Origin: an uncultured Bacilli bacterium
GTDB lineage: Bacteria > Bacillota_I > Bacilli_A > RF39 > UBA660
Reading direction: 5' to 3'
Assembly (NCBI GenBank): GCA_944350365.1
Contig: CALVOU010000005.1
Location: 1 to 44,170 of the forward strand
DNA length: 44,170 nt
Part shown: piece after piece, positions 34,233 to 44,100 of the stretch
Layout: every line of letters begins with the position of its first letter
Position numbering within the stretch: the first letter of the stretch is position 1
Notes under the pieces: generated by a model
Told to the model about the DNA's origin: nothing
Seen by the model: only the letters and a program-made list of their open reading frames with translations
The model's database searches: none
Made by a program: the position numbers and the translations under genes

Positions 34233-36281
34233 CTAAAATACTTCTTTTTGGTTGTAGATAATTAGTTCATGTTGACATCTAGTACAAGCTACATAATAAA
34301 GATAGCGCTCAGATTTCTTATAAAAATTATCTGGGGTAGTATAGATAATTACTGCATCAAACTCTAAACCTTTGGCAGTGTAAGAAGGGATAATTACCAT
34401 GTCACGATTAAATTTTTCTGTGTTTGTGTTCAATAAACTAATTCTTTCAATATCCTCTTTTAGACATTCATATACCAATGATGCCTCAGTATCATTTTTA
34501 GTGATAATGGCGATAGACTTATTATTTTTCTTTAACTTCTTAATATCGGTTAATAGTTGTTCCTTTAAATTTTCTTCCTGTCTAAATATGACTGGGTGAT
34601 TATTCTTTTTTCTAATCGCTTGAATGTGATTTAGTCCAAGAATTTTGTTGGTGTATTCGATAATTTCCTGACTTGAACGATAAGTTTTACATAATTCTAA
34701 ATAACGGCAATCTTCGGTAAAGATTTCTTTTAGTTCATTTAACGAATGATATTTATAATAAGGATTTATTGTTTGATTCACATCTCCTAGAATAGTAAAA
34801 TTACTACGTGGAAAAATATTTTTAATGATATGATATTGAAGTTTATTGTAATCTTGGGCTTCATCGATTACAACTTCTTTTATTAATCCTCGATATTCAA
34901 ATCCTTCTAGTAGACCTTTTAAGTAAGTAAAAACACAGGCATCTTCATATTTAATTTCTCGTTTACTTACGGTTTCTTTTATTTCTTTATCTGTAAGACT
35001 AGTGGGATAATGGTTTTTAAAGTATTTACTATGATAAAAGTTGATATAAATTTGTTTAAAATCTTTCTTTATATTAAAAGCTTTATACAATAAAGAGATG
35101 ATCTGTTTAGCCTTACCTTTCTTTCCTTCATAGTGATAATCACACAATTTATAAGCAATCGCTGGGATTCGTTCAAAAAGTAGGAAATGTTGATATCGTT
35201 TTAATAAGTGATTCAATTCGTCTTTACTATAATAAATCTTATCAAACACGATTCCATCTATGAAATAGGCCTGTTGGTTTAAGTCGTGAATATATTGATC
35301 AAGATCATCGATAATCTCATCACTTTGTTTATAAGCTACCCAGGCTGAATTAGTTTCTTTTCCTTTATAATAACGCTCGATAAATGCAGTAAATTCTTCG
35401 ACATGTCTAAATTCTGTAAGGTTTGCTTCTAAAAAGCTATTAAAGGTACATTGAAGGGTATTCTCTTCTCCTAGTTCTGGTAAAACGTTAGAAATATATT
35501 CTGAAAAAATATGATTGGGAGAAAAAATAATGATATTATTTGAAGTTAGATTATTAATTTTATATAAGAGAAAAGCAATACGGTGTAGAGCTACCGAGGT
35601 TTTACCACTACCGGCAATTCCTTGAACAATTAGTGCTTTATCTTCTGTGTTACGAATAACTGCGTTTTGTTCTTGTTGAATGGTATTGACGATATTCTTC
35701 ATTTTATCACTAGATTCTTGGGAAAGAACATCTTGTAGTACTTCATCATCGATATTAATACTGTTATCGAAAACGCGTTTTAGCTTACCTCTTTCGATTT
35801 TAAATTGGCGTTTATTCGTAAGTTCCCCACTTACAATTCCATCTGGTGATTGGTAAGAAGCTTTGCCAACTTCATAATCGTAAAATAAACTACAAATCGG
35901 TGCACGCCAATCATGTACATAATAATGTAAATCTTCTTCTACATGCGTGATTCCAATATAAATTTTTTGAGGATCTTCTCCTTCTGCTTGAAAAGTGATC
36001 GAAGCAAAATAGGGACTTTCTTGAATCCGAAATAATTTTTGAAAATATTTTCTTCTTGCTTCAGCTATAGTTACTTCTAAATCACTTGCTCCTATCATGG
36101 TTCGCATTTCCGCTGGATCCATATCATGTCTGGTATCCCAGATCAGTTCCTTGAACTCTTTAATTTTTTCTTCTTTATCATAGAGTTCTTGACCGAGTTC
36201 TGAGATGTATTTTCTGATTAATTCCAATGTTTTCGCCAAATGTTGTTGTTCTTTTGCTAGTTCTTCTTTTGTAATTTCCAT
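34233..36281 (-). CDS. HelD-like UvrD-family helicase (RNA polymerase recycling)
   Basis: 682 residues from the ATG at 36279-36281, chosen for the GGAGGT site six bases upstream; a longer frame to 36377 has no signal. It starts with a coiled-coil arm (EELAKEQQHLAKTLELIRKY...) followed by the DWRAPICSLFYDYEVG block and the split helicase core: IVQGIAGSGKTSVALHRIAFLLY, VIDEAQDYN, ILGDVNQTIN and TAKGLEFDAVIIY. The arm plus DWRAP motif is specific to HelD, which removes stalled RNA polymerase from DNA. Confidence 0.9.
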   Translation of the reverse strand: MEITKEELAKEQQHLAKTLELIRKYISELGQELYDKEEKIKEFKELIWDTRHDMDPAEMRTMIGASDLEVTIAEARRKYFQKLFRIQESPYFASITFQAEGEDPQKIYIGITHVEEDLHYYVHDWRAPICSLFYDYEVGKASYQSPDGIVSGELTNKRQFKIERGKLKRVFDNSINIDDEVLQDVLSQESSDKMKNIVNTIQQEQNAVIRNTEDKALIVQGIAGSGKTSVALHRIAFLLYKINNLTSNNIIIFSPNHIFSEYISNVLPELGEENTLQCTFNSFLEANLTEFRHVEEFTAFIERYYKGKETNSAWVAYKQSDEIIDDLDQYIHDLNQQAYFIDGIVFDKIYYSKDELNHLLKRYQHFLLFERIPAIAYKLCDYHYEGKKGKAKQIISLLYKAFNIKKDFKQIYINFYHSKYFKNHYPTSLTDKEIKETVSKREIKYEDACVFTYLKGLLEGFEYRGLIKEVVIDEAQDYNKLQYHIIKNIFPRSNFTILGDVNQTINPYYKYHSLNELKEIFTEDCRYLELCKTYRSSQEIIEYTNKILGLNHIQAIRKKNNHPVIFRQEENLKEQLLTDIKKLKKNNKSIAIITKNDTEASLVYECLKEDIERISLLNTNTEKFNRDMVIIPSYTAKGLEFDAVIIYTTPDNFYKKSERYLYYVACTRCQHELIIYNQKEVF

Positions 36282-36413
36282 ACTAACCTCCTTACTTAAA
36301 CGCCAAAAAACGAACTCTATTAGGAGATCGTTTTCTTTTTTTGCTCTAATCAAGCTGCGTAGCCTTAATACTATCAAATTTTTACTTAATTGTCTACTTA
36401 TTTAGTTGAGTTT

Positions 36414-37220
36414 TTATCTTGTATTTAAGCTTTGGAATTTTTCTAGTCGTTTAATAGGAATTTCTAGTGTTGATTTTCTTTCTACTTGATCATTCATTGA
36501 TGTCACTAGATAACAACTTGGAATGCCTAGGTATTCAAGTTGTATTTCTACTTCAGGAAATTTTGTTAGTACTAAGCAAGAAGAAGGAATACGAGAGAAA
36601 GTTTCTTGATCAGTAAGTGTAATAGGTTGAATGGATTGTTTTTCTAAGTTTAATTTGGCAATTCGTGATAAGCTATCCCATGTTTTTTGATCAATATATA
36701 AATTTTGAACAGTAGATTTTTCTTCGTTAGTATCTACTAATTGCTCTTTTTCTTTCTTGCTAGACTTTATTTCGTTGAGTTCTGGTAAAAATTTAATTTG
36801 ATAATCTGTTTGCGGTAGCGATTGATTGTATAATAAACTACAACTACAGGTAGCTATATTTAGTAATTTACCATTAGTGAGTACCTTGGGATTATTACTT
36901 ACGATCAAAGTACTTTCGCGTTTTAGTTGCTTTTTTAGAAAAATACTCTTTAGTAATTGTTCACAAGTTGTTGGTTTATTTTTTTCTCCTGCTTCTACAG
37001 TTGGTATTAATCGGTTTAAATGCGTAGTATGTAACCACTTGGTGGCATATTTTTTGTCTCCCAAAGTAAAGGCAATCACTTGGAAGGAGCTAAGTGATTT
37101 GATTCCTTCTTTAATTACACTTTCGTACATGGGATATTGCGAACGTTCTTCCATCTTTTTTCTCGCTAAAAATTTCGTAATACTATCCATATCTAAGAGA
37201 ATCGTTTGTATGTTATTCAT
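36414..37220 (-). CDS. Unknown protein, perhaps a degenerate HAD-like fold
   Basis: 268 residues, soluble. TILLDMDSITKF near the start resembles HAD motif I (DxD). VIAFTLGDKKYATKWL could be motif II, and TLIVSNNPKVLTNGKLLNIATCSCS the motif III/IV region, where the expected acidic pair is not preserved. The C-terminal half is unlike HAD caps. If the reading is right, it is probably not an active phosphatase. It lies directly after tsaD with a 24-base gap, likely in the same transcript. The function is unknown. Confidence 0.6.
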   Translation of the reverse strand: MNNIQTILLDMDSITKFLARKKMEERSQYPMYESVIKEGIKSLSSFQVIAFTLGDKKYATKWLHTTHLNRLIPTVEAGEKNKPTTCEQLLKSIFLKKQLKRESTLIVSNNPKVLTNGKLLNIATCSCSLLYNQSLPQTDYQIKFLPELNEIKSSKKEKEQLVDTNEEKSTVQNLYIDQKTWDSLSRIAKLNLEKQSIQPITLTDQETFSRIPSSCLVLTKFPEVEIQLEYLGIPSCYLVTSMNDQVERKSTLEIPIKRLEKFQSLNTR

Positions 37221-37244
37221 TTATTTTCCCCCCTGATTATTTGT

Positions 37245-38249
37245 CTATTTTAATATTATGCTAGATTTTGGATTTAAGTCTAAATTAGCTGTTCTTTCTA
37301 AACGATAGGCGTAGTAACCAGACGCAGCAATCATCGTAGCATTATCGGTACAATATTTTATATCAGGTACACTACAAGTGATATTCTCTTGCTCACAAAG
37401 AGTAGTTAAAGTATTTCTGATTCCTTGATTCGCAGCTACTCCTCCAGCTATAATTAAATGGTTTACCTGATAATCTTTTAAGGCTTTCATCGTTTTTTTA
37501 CTGATAATTTTTACTACTGTATTTTGAAAAGAAGTAGCTAAATCTTTTTTTCTAATTGGTTGATTTCGTTGTTTTTCGTTATGTACTAAATTAATTACCG
37601 CACTTTTTAAGCCACTGAAACTAAAGTTATAAGAATCATCATTCAGTGGGAGTGGTAAGGAATAGGTATCTTCACCAAAGCTAGCCCACTTATCTATCGT
37701 CGGACCACCTGGGTATGGTACACCGATGATCCTTGCTACTTTATCATAGCACTCGCCTACTGCGTCATCTAATGTACCACCTATTTTCTCAAAGCAATAG
37801 TGATCTTTCATGTAAATTAATTCGGTGTGTCCACCACTTACTACCAAAGCAATTAGTGGAAATTTTAATTCTTCTTTTAGGTTATTCGCATAAATATGTC
37901 CCGAAATATGATGAACGGGAATTAATGGTTTCTGGTAGAGATAGGCTAACGTTTTAGCTGCTTCTACTCCTACTAATAATGAACCAATAAGTCCTGGGCC
38001 ATAAGTTACCGCAATCGCATCCATCTCTTCCATTGTCATATTAGCTTTCGTAAGACATTCTTCTATTACCATCGTTATATTCTTCACATGATGACGACTA
38101 GCTATTTCTGGAACAACCCCACCAAAATCTTTGTGGATATCAATTTGTGAAAGTACAACGGTAGCAATTTCTTCCGTTCCGTTTTTTACAATTGAACAAC
38201 TAGTTTCATCACAGCTAGACTCTATAGCGAATATATATACATCTTTCAT
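37245..38249 (-). CDS. tsaD: tRNA threonylcarbamoyladenosine transferase subunit TsaD
   Basis: 334 residues from the ATG at 38247-38249, which overlaps the rimI stop in [19 protein letters not shown] is the ASKHA start, [11 protein letters not shown] and [11 protein letters not shown] carry the metal-binding histidines, and [14 protein letters not shown] and [13 protein letters not shown] complete the active site. With TsaB, TsaE and TsaC it forms t6A at position 37 of ANN-decoding tRNAs. It is the fourth gene of the tsaE-tsaB-rimI-tsaD operon. Confidence 0.97.
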   Translation of the reverse strand: MKDVYIFAIESSCDETSCSIVKNGTEEIATVVLSQIDIHKDFGGVVPEIASRHHVKNITMVIEECLTKANMTMEEMDAIAVTYGPGLIGSLLVGVEAAKTLAYLYQKPLIPVHHISGHIYANNLKEELKFPLIALVVSGGHTELIYMKDHYCFEKIGGTLDDAVGECYDKVARIIGVPYPGGPTIDKWASFGEDTYSLPLPLNDDSYNFSFSGLKSAVINLVHNEKQRNQPIRKKDLATSFQNTVVKIISKKTMKALKDYQVNHLIIAGGVAANQGIRNTLTTLCEQENITCSVPDIKYCTDNATMIAASGYYAYRLERTANLDLNPKSSIILK

Positions 38250-38674
38250 TTTATCAACTCTTTCTCCATTAACCAAGCATCCATTCCTTGGTAATAATTT
38301 TTTCTAGTAGCTACTTGCCGAAAACCATATTTCTCATAAAGATGGATGGCTTTAAAATTATCTTTTCTTACTTCTAGGGTAATATTTTCAATTTCGTTTT
38401 TTTGGCAGTCTTCTATCATGTAGCTCATTAATTGACTAGCTATTCCTTGATTTTGATAATTGGAGAGTACAGCTATATCAATTAACTCGGCTCGTTCATA
38501 AAGAAAAGTATAGTGGATAAACCCAATGGGAATACCGTCAATTTCATATGTAAAATATTTTGTAAACGAATTGTCTATGAGTTCTTGTTTTACATCGATT
38601 TTCCCCAAAATCTGTGGAAAACTTTTTCTTAGAACTTCTATTTTACAATTATCCACAACTAATTTTACGATCAT
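38246..38674 (-). CDS. rimI: RimI-like N-acetyltransferase
   Basis: 142 residues of the GNAT fold. [25 protein letters not shown] contains the acetyl-CoA loop (R/Q-x-x-G-x-A), and [20 protein letters not shown] is the conserved C-terminal GNAT motif. The family acetylates the N-terminus of ribosomal protein S18 and is regularly encoded between tsaB and tsaD. It overlaps tsaB by four bases. Confidence 0.92.
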   Translation of the reverse strand: MIVKLVVDNCKIEVLRKSFPQILGKIDVKQELIDNSFTKYFTYEIDGIPIGFIHYTFLYERAELIDIAVLSNYQNQGIASQLMSYMIEDCQKNEIENITLEVRKDNFKAIHLYEKYGFRQVATRKNYYQGMDAWLMEKELIK

Positions 38675-39315
38675 ATGAGTTCTTCCTTTTGTTTTTCCTC
38701 AGCTTCTGTTAATTTCAGATAGTTAGGATTGACAGCATGGGGATTTGATTCGACATTATCTTTACAAAATTCTACAATTTTCGCAAAATTAGGATCATAT
38801 TTTTCACAGTTATTTTCTAATCCTTCGATCGGCGTATTTGTAATAATTGTATACTCACCTGGTAAATGTTCAATCGCACACTTTAAAGCTTCGATGCTCA
38901 TATATTGATCTTTTAATACTGGTCGATTTTCTTCATCGTAAATTGCTGCGTAGCCATAACCTCGTCTTGCGTCGATAAAAGGAACTTTATAAATCTTTTC
39001 TTTTTTCGTCGAAAGTGCCATTGCCATTAAGCTAGAGACAGTACTAATTTTCTTTTTTAAACTCCAAGCATATGTTTTAGCAATAGTTACCCCTATTCTT
39101 ATTCCAGTAAACGATCCTGGTCCATTTACAACGAGAATTTTATCTACGTCTTTAGGATCAACATGACCCTCTTCTAACATTTCTTTAATTTTTGGTAAAG
39201 TAAAAACAGACAAATCTTTATCTAACTTCGCTTTGATTTCGCCTGTTATTTGATTATTCATTGAAATAGCAGAATATAAATAGTTAGTTGTAGTATCTAT
39301 ATATAAAATCGTCAT
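38671..39315 (-). CDS. tsaB: t6A scaffold protein TsaB
   Basis: 214 residues from the ATG at 39313-39315, which overlaps the tsaE stop as ATGA. TILYIDTTTNYLYSAIS and VNGPGSFTGIRIGVTIAKTYAW are characteristic of the TsaB/YeaZ ASKHA fold, which binds TsaD and TsaE. The protein lacks the metal-binding histidines of TsaD, as expected. Confidence 0.95.
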   Translation of the reverse strand: MTILYIDTTTNYLYSAISMNNQITGEIKAKLDKDLSVFTLPKIKEMLEEGHVDPKDVDKILVVNGPGSFTGIRIGVTIAKTYAWSLKKKISTVSSLMAMALSTKKEKIYKVPFIDARRGYGYAAIYDEENRPVLKDQYMSIEALKCAIEHLPGEYTIITNTPIEGLENNCEKYDPNFAKIVEFCKDNVESNPHAVNPNYLKLTEAEEKQKEELI

Positions 39316-39770
39316 AAAACTGCCTCGCATAAATCTTCATAGACACGACCAATTGGCGTAATGACAATTATTCTTGTATCTTCGATATCCTCAGAGATTT
39401 TGATCTTGATCTCTAATCTTTCCGGTGGTAAATAATCCTTAATCATATCAGCCCATTCGATAATGACAATACCATCTTTATGAAAATATTCTTCAATTCC
39501 CAAATCGGCTACTTTTCCATCTAGACGATAGACATCCATGTGATATAAATCCATCTCTCCTGAATCATACTCTTTAATAATATTAAACGTGGGCGAGGTA
39601 ATAGGTTCTTCTACGCCAAGGGAAGCAGCAAAACCTTTTGTAAATACGGTTTTTCCACTACCTAGATCGCCTTCTAAGCAGATTACCATGTTAGGAAATT
39701 TCTCTGACTCAATGTTTTCTGCTAATTCGATTGTATCTTGTTCACTTCTACTTGTAAATTTATATGTCAT
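39312..39770 (-). CDS. tsaE: t6A ATPase TsaE
   Basis: 152 residues from the ATG at 39768-39770 with GGTGAT upstream; a GTG at 39779 overlaps that site. The P-loop CLEGDLGSGKTVFTKGFA, then TSPTFNIIKEYDSG and the conserved YHMDVYRLDG, IIEWAD are all present. It supplies ATP turnover to the TsaB-TsaD complex. It heads the operon, whose promoter overlaps the terminator of the neighbouring gene. Confidence 0.97.
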   Translation of the reverse strand: MTYKFTSRSEQDTIELAENIESEKFPNMVICLEGDLGSGKTVFTKGFAASLGVEEPITSPTFNIIKEYDSGEMDLYHMDVYRLDGKVADLGIEEYFHKDGIVIIEWADMIKDYLPPERLEIKIKISEDIEDTRIIVITPIGRVYEDLCEAVL

Positions 39771-39786
39771 CTTTATCACCTAATTC

Positions 39787-39816
39787 ATTATAGCAAAAAG
39801 GAAATAGGTTCGACAA
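39787..39816 (-). promoter_or_regulatory. Promoter of the tsaE operon
   Basis: TTGTCG (39811-39816), an 18-base spacer and TATAAT (39787-39792) on the minus strand. The -35 lies in the loop and arm of the neighbouring terminator. The leader would be only about 12 to 15 bases. Confidence 0.55.
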
Positions 39817-39836
39817 CCTATTTCCTTATCTTTTTT
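39800..39836. terminator. Terminator after the 81-aa gene
   Basis: A perfect 11-pair stem, GGAAATAGGTT (39800-39810) with AACCTATTTCC (39815-39825), around CGAC. On the minus strand it ends in TTTTT, and on the plus strand in a longer T-run, so it can work both ways. Confidence 0.88.
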
Positions 39837-39849
39837 TATTTTTCATGTT

Positions 39850-40095
39850 TTATGTAGCAGCTTCTAAATACTCAGCAAGAAGTCTAAGAGTATCTGGATT
39901 ATCCACAGTAGAAACGAATATTTTTCCATCCTTTATTTCTTCACAAAGCATTTGATATTCATCAATGATATTTTCTTCGTCATCACTGACTCTAACTGCA
40001 AAATAATAGTTTTTGCCTTGATAAATTGCTTGATTTAATATTAAGTATTTAGCTCCATTTTTTAGATGCATAATTTTATTGATTCTGTTCTCCAT
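39850..40095 (-). CDS. Small acidic protein, unknown function
   Basis: 81 residues with AGGAGG before the ATG. It appears to be one compact alpha/beta domain: NKIMHLKNGAKYLILNQAIYQGKNYYFAVRVSDDEENI. It recalls DUF1292-type small proteins, but I am not sure. It follows the 1260-aa gene after 18 bases and precedes the terminator, so the two share a transcript. Confidence 0.65.
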   Translation of the reverse strand: MENRINKIMHLKNGAKYLILNQAIYQGKNYYFAVRVSDDEENIIDEYQMLCEEIKDGKIFVSTVDNPDTLRLLAEYLEAAT

Positions 40096-40113
40096 GAAAT
40101 CCTCCTATTCTTT

Positions 40114-43100
40114 TTACCTTGTTCTAGTATTTTCTTCTGCATTTTCTAATGATTGCCCAAATTCACTTGGTGTGATTACGCTACGTGCAAGTGTACCATC
40201 TTCGTTTTGCCAAGTACTTACGATTGTTTTTCCTTCATTACCAGCTTGAACTAGGGCATCAACACCATTAATTTCACTAAGAGTTCCATCTGCTTCTACT
40301 TGATACATTTTTCCGGCTTCTACATTCGTATTTTGCCAAATGTCTTGAACGCTACTTGATTGAGCATATAGCTGATTTTGTTGAGTGGCTGCACTATGGA
40401 TGTCTTTGTATACTGCATCACTACCCGTTGCGATTCTAGCTTGCTCATCGGCTAATACTTGCGTAGCAATATTATTATTATCAACTACTGCAGTTTCAGT
40501 GGATACTTGTTGAATTGCTTCGTCAACGGCACTAGCTATTGGTGATTCAGCAATTAGTTCATCATCTGCTTCTTGGCTTATTTCCTTTGCAGTTTTTTCG
40601 ACTTCTGCAACCTTATCATTTCTAAAAGCACTAATGCCAGATATAGCAATTGTTCCTATTATACCTGTTGTTGCTAATAAAGCAGCGGCTTTAACTGGGT
40701 GTTCTTTAATCCAATTTAAGACTTTCTTAGCTTGCTTTTTCAAGCTATTTAATATTCCACGTAATTTTGTATTAGGTTCGGTTAATTTGTCTACTTCTTC
40801 ATCGTCTAATTTAAGGATGCTTTGCTTATCCTGTTTCTTTCTATTGGAATCATCTTTCTTTGGATCTGGGTAATCCTTATTTTTTACTTTCTCATATAAT
40901 TCAATATATTCATTAATTTTTTGCTCAAGATCTTGCTTTTCTGCCTGTATATTCTGAATTCTGTTTGCTAATCTAGCTATGATAACATCAGATGTAAGTT
41001 TTGAAGTATCAAGTCCTGCACCATTCTTTTTATACTCATTCATTACCCTATCTTTTTCTTCTGGTGTTCCGTTTTTCAATATATTTAAATTAGCTTCGTA
41101 TTTTTTTGATGCATGATTAAGATTATCTATAATTGGTTGAGCAATCTTTCTTAGTGTTTCTTCTACTTTCTCTTTACTTTCATTATTTCTTATTCGATCC
41201 TTTAACTCTTTATCTAAATCATCAATAGGAAAATTAATTGTTACTTTTTTTGCCTTTGACGATAATAGATTCTGCTCACCTTCCAAAAGGGCTTTGATAT
41301 TTTCAACTTCGGAATTATTAATTGTTTTACTAGTTAGCATTTCCTTAACTTCATTATTAATACTATCTAATATTGCTTTACGCTCTACTTGATCAGTAGT
41401 TTGCTCTAATTTTGATACATTGGTATATATAGCTTCTAATCCTTGTTTTCTATTATTATTTACTGGTTGTTGTGCTTGTTTAGCTAAATATTGATCGTAT
41501 TTAATCTTATAGTTTGCAAATTTTTGTAATGCTTCGTTTAAAGGTTGTAGATAAACACTATATTCATTAGCATGCTTTAAATCATCAAGTGACTGTTTGA
41601 AATTTATCAAATCTTCAGCAGAAATTTCATCCGATGGATTATTATTAATTTTATAAAAGACTTGTTTAGCTTGTTGTTCTTCTGCGATATTAAATTGACC
41701 TGCTGTACTTCTTAAAAAGCTTTCATCTATTTTAGGTTTTTCAGGGGCTTTTAACCCATTTTCTGTATTGTAATAATCTATAAATTCATTAAGCGATTTA
41801 GCCAATGGTTCTAAATAAACACTATTTGCATTTTTATCTTTTAGTCTGTCTATCGCTTCTTTAAACTCATCTAATTCTTTTCTAGTTAACTTCTCATTCT
41901 GGTTAGAATTAATCTTTAAAAATGCTTGCTTAGCCTGCTGCTCTTCTGCAATATTAAACTGGCCTGCCGTATTTCTTAAGAAACTTTCATCTAGTTTTGG
42001 TCTTTGCATATTTTGAGAAAGATTATTATCAACAAGTTCAGCAACTTTTCTATTGTTTACAGAATTATAGTAATCTGTATAGTCTTGTAAAGCTTCTGTT
42101 AATGGTTCTAGATATATACTATTAGCATTTTTCTCTCTTAGATTATCAACTGCTTCTTTAAATTCTAATAGTTCTTCTTTACTCATTTCTGGATTTGAGT
42201 TGGAATTAATTTTCAAAAATGCTTGTTTAGCTTGTTGTTCCTCCGCAATATTAAATTGGCCCGCTGTATTTCTTAAAAAACTTTCGTCAATTTTTGGTCT
42301 TTCTATTGGAACAGGATTATTTTCTTGATTATAATATTGTGTAAATTCATTTAAGGCTTTTTCTAATGGTTCTAAATAAATGCTATAAGAATTTTTACTT
42401 TTTAAATTATCTATTGCCTCTTTGAATTCTTCTAATTCTTCCTGAGTTAACTTTTCATTCTGATTAGAATTAATCTTTAAAAATGCTTGTTTAGCTTGTT
42501 GTTCTTCTGCAATATTAAATTGGCCCGCTGTATTTCTTAAAAAACTTTCGTCGATTTTTGGTCGTAAAGTTTTTTTCTTCGTGAAATTCGGTTGATAGTT
42601 TGGCTGGAGAGTATTTTGTTTCGCAGCCTCATTTTCAATTATATTTTTTAATTGATTCTTATAATGGTCAACTAGATTTTGATATTTTTCTACTTGCTCA
42701 CGATTGCCTTGTTCAATTTTATTTGCAGTTTGCTGAATCAACTGTTCAGCCTTTTCCTTAATAAAGCAATATCTCACGTCCATTTTCGCTTTATAATCCT
42801 CATCATAGGACAAATATCCATCCTTATCTTTATCTGGTTCAGATTGATTACTAACTGGTGTTGTTGGTCCCTGATTGCCATCTAAAGTCTTTGAAAAATT
42901 CTTCTCAATATCTGCTAACTTTGCTTCTAAGTCTTCTTTCTTTATATCAGTAGACACTTGAATAGCAGTAGTTGCATTGGCTATTATTTCTAATGAAGGG
43001 AGTACTTTAGCAACATCTAGAGCATAATTAATTTCTTTTCTTCTTCTAGCTACTTCGGACAATTCCTCGTCTATTGCTGTTTTTTGTTCATTAAATGCCT

Positions 43101-43896
43101 CATAATCAATATTTTGATCTTGACTAGCAGCGAGTATATCTTGAGCCTGTCTATAGACGACGTCGATAATTTCTTCTTCAGCGCCTTTAGCATCTTCTTT
43201 TAAAACATCCACATATTTCTCGGTGATTATCATGCCATAATTTTCTATTTCATTAATATAATTAGCTATATATTGTCTATTAAAGTCATCAACATTATTG
43301 ATTTCTATTTTATCCCCAGTATATCCATGTTTTTTTAATTCATCTACAATTGCCTGAGCACTTGATAATCGTTTAGTATTATATTTTTCCTGTAACTGTT
43401 TTAGTTCTTCTTCAGAATAAATTTCATTTAATGGTAAAGTGGCATCAAAGTTATTAATGCCCTCAACTAACTCATTCATCCAACCATATACTTCATTACT
43501 GTCGTTCCAATCTATATCGTTTTTGGTCATAAAATTATGATAAAATTCATCACTAGCCTTTTCTCTTTTTTCTTGTTCCTCTCTAGCTAGTGCTTCTGCT
43601 CTAGCAGACATAACTAAAATAGGAGACCTAGGGCCCTTATCTCTTTTTTTAAACTGTTCTGAGAATGCTGCCATTAGATAGTTATTCTTTGCAGCATCGG
43701 CATTATTTTCATAAATCTCTAATCTCACTTTTAGTAATTGCACTTCAATATCCTCAGTGGTCTGGCAATTTTCTGTAGTAATTGGAATTCCATAGATTTG
43801 ACTTTCTACTTCATTTCCTGTTTCTTGTCTTTTAGCCAACATTCTATTGGCCAATTCAATAATTGATTCATTTTCAAGCTTTTCCAATCTTTCCAT
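40114..43896 (-). CDS. Very large repeat protein with one C-terminal membrane helix, unknown function
   Basis: 1260 residues. The first 440 or so are charged and helical, with predicted coiled coil. Residues about 445-800 hold four copies of an 87-100-residue unit that starts RPKIDESFLRNTAGQFNIAE and continues with a helical stretch ending near IYLEPLxxAL. A further helical region leads to one TM helix at about 1085-1108 (VKAAALLATTGIIGTIAISGIS), then an acidic tail of about 150 residues. There is no N-terminal signal, so most of the protein is probably cytoplasmic and anchored near its C-terminus. The family is not recognised. Two promoters precede it. Confidence 0.8.
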   Translation of the reverse strand: MERLEKLENESIIELANRMLAKRQETGNEVESQIYGIPITTENCQTTEDIEVQLLKVRLEIYENNADAAKNNYLMAAFSEQFKKRDKGPRSPILVMSARAEALAREEQEKREKASDEFYHNFMTKNDIDWNDSNEVYGWMNELVEGINNFDATLPLNEIYSEEELKQLQEKYNTKRLSSAQAIVDELKKHGYTGDKIEINNVDDFNRQYIANYINEIENYGMIITEKYVDVLKEDAKGAEEEIIDVVYRQAQDILAASQDQNIDYEAFNEQKTAIDEELSEVARRRKEINYALDVAKVLPSLEIIANATTAIQVSTDIKKEDLEAKLADIEKNFSKTLDGNQGPTTPVSNQSEPDKDKDGYLSYDEDYKAKMDVRYCFIKEKAEQLIQQTANKIEQGNREQVEKYQNLVDHYKNQLKNIIENEAAKQNTLQPNYQPNFTKKKTLRPKIDESFLRNTAGQFNIAEEQQAKQAFLKINSNQNEKLTQEELEEFKEAIDNLKSKNSYSIYLEPLEKALNEFTQYYNQENNPVPIERPKIDESFLRNTAGQFNIAEEQQAKQAFLKINSNSNPEMSKEELLEFKEAVDNLREKNANSIYLEPLTEALQDYTDYYNSVNNRKVAELVDNNLSQNMQRPKLDESFLRNTAGQFNIAEEQQAKQAFLKINSNQNEKLTRKELDEFKEAIDRLKDKNANSVYLEPLAKSLNEFIDYYNTENGLKAPEKPKIDESFLRSTAGQFNIAEEQQAKQVFYKINNNPSDEISAEDLINFKQSLDDLKHANEYSVYLQPLNEALQKFANYKIKYDQYLAKQAQQPVNNNRKQGLEAIYTNVSKLEQTTDQVERKAILDSINNEVKEMLTSKTINNSEVENIKALLEGEQNLLSSKAKKVTINFPIDDLDKELKDRIRNNESKEKVEETLRKIAQPIIDNLNHASKKYEANLNILKNGTPEEKDRVMNEYKKNGAGLDTSKLTSDVIIARLANRIQNIQAEKQDLEQKINEYIELYEKVKNKDYPDPKKDDSNRKKQDKQSILKLDDEEVDKLTEPNTKLRGILNSLKKQAKKVLNWIKEHPVKAAALLATTGIIGTIAISGISAFRNDKVAEVEKTAKEISQEADDELIAESPIASAVDEAIQQVSTETAVVDNNNIATQVLADEQARIATGSDAVYKDIHSAATQQNQLYAQSSSVQDIWQNTNVEAGKMYQVEADGTLSEINGVDALVQAGNEGKTIVSTWQNEDGTLARSVITPSEFGQSLENAEENTRTR
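41640..42565 (-). repeat. Four in-frame direct repeats in the large-protein gene
   Basis: Units begin near 42564, 42302, 42002 and 41737 on the minus strand (spacing 262, 300 and 265 bases). The first 90-100 bases of each unit are nearly identical, mainly the code for PKIDESFLR(N/S)TAGQFNIAEEQQAKQ. Such identity suggests recent copying or recombination. Confidence 0.88.
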
Positions 43897-43926
43897 GTCA
43901 CATGCCTCCCTATTTTTACTATTTTC

Positions 43927-43955
43927 ATTGTATCAAAATTTAGTACATAATTCAA
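43927..43955 (-). promoter_or_regulatory. Proximal promoter of the large-protein gene
   Basis: TTGAAT (43950-43955), a 17-base spacer and TACAAT (43927-43932) on the minus strand. GGGAGG lies before the ATG at 43896. Confidence 0.6.
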
Positions 43956-43992
43956 CAATTTTCAGATACAATCTCCTCATTAATGCCTACAT

Positions 43993-44021
43993 ATTATAAC
44001 ACAATTACTGAGGAAAGGCAA
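43993..44021 (-). promoter_or_regulatory. Distal promoter of the large-protein gene
   Basis: TTGCCT (44016-44021), a 17-base spacer and TATAAT (43993-43998) on the minus strand, downstream of the 5S rRNA end. Confidence 0.6.
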
Positions 44022-44100
44022 TTTTTAGCTAAATGAACAGGATTGGAAAAACTTGAACTTTACTGTAAAATGTTATTTTTTTTTAAAGAACGCAAAAAAA

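Noticed and set aside
41640-42565. CRISPR-like array because of regularly spaced repeats
   Set aside because: The units are 262-300 bases apart, in frame and part of a continuous protein.
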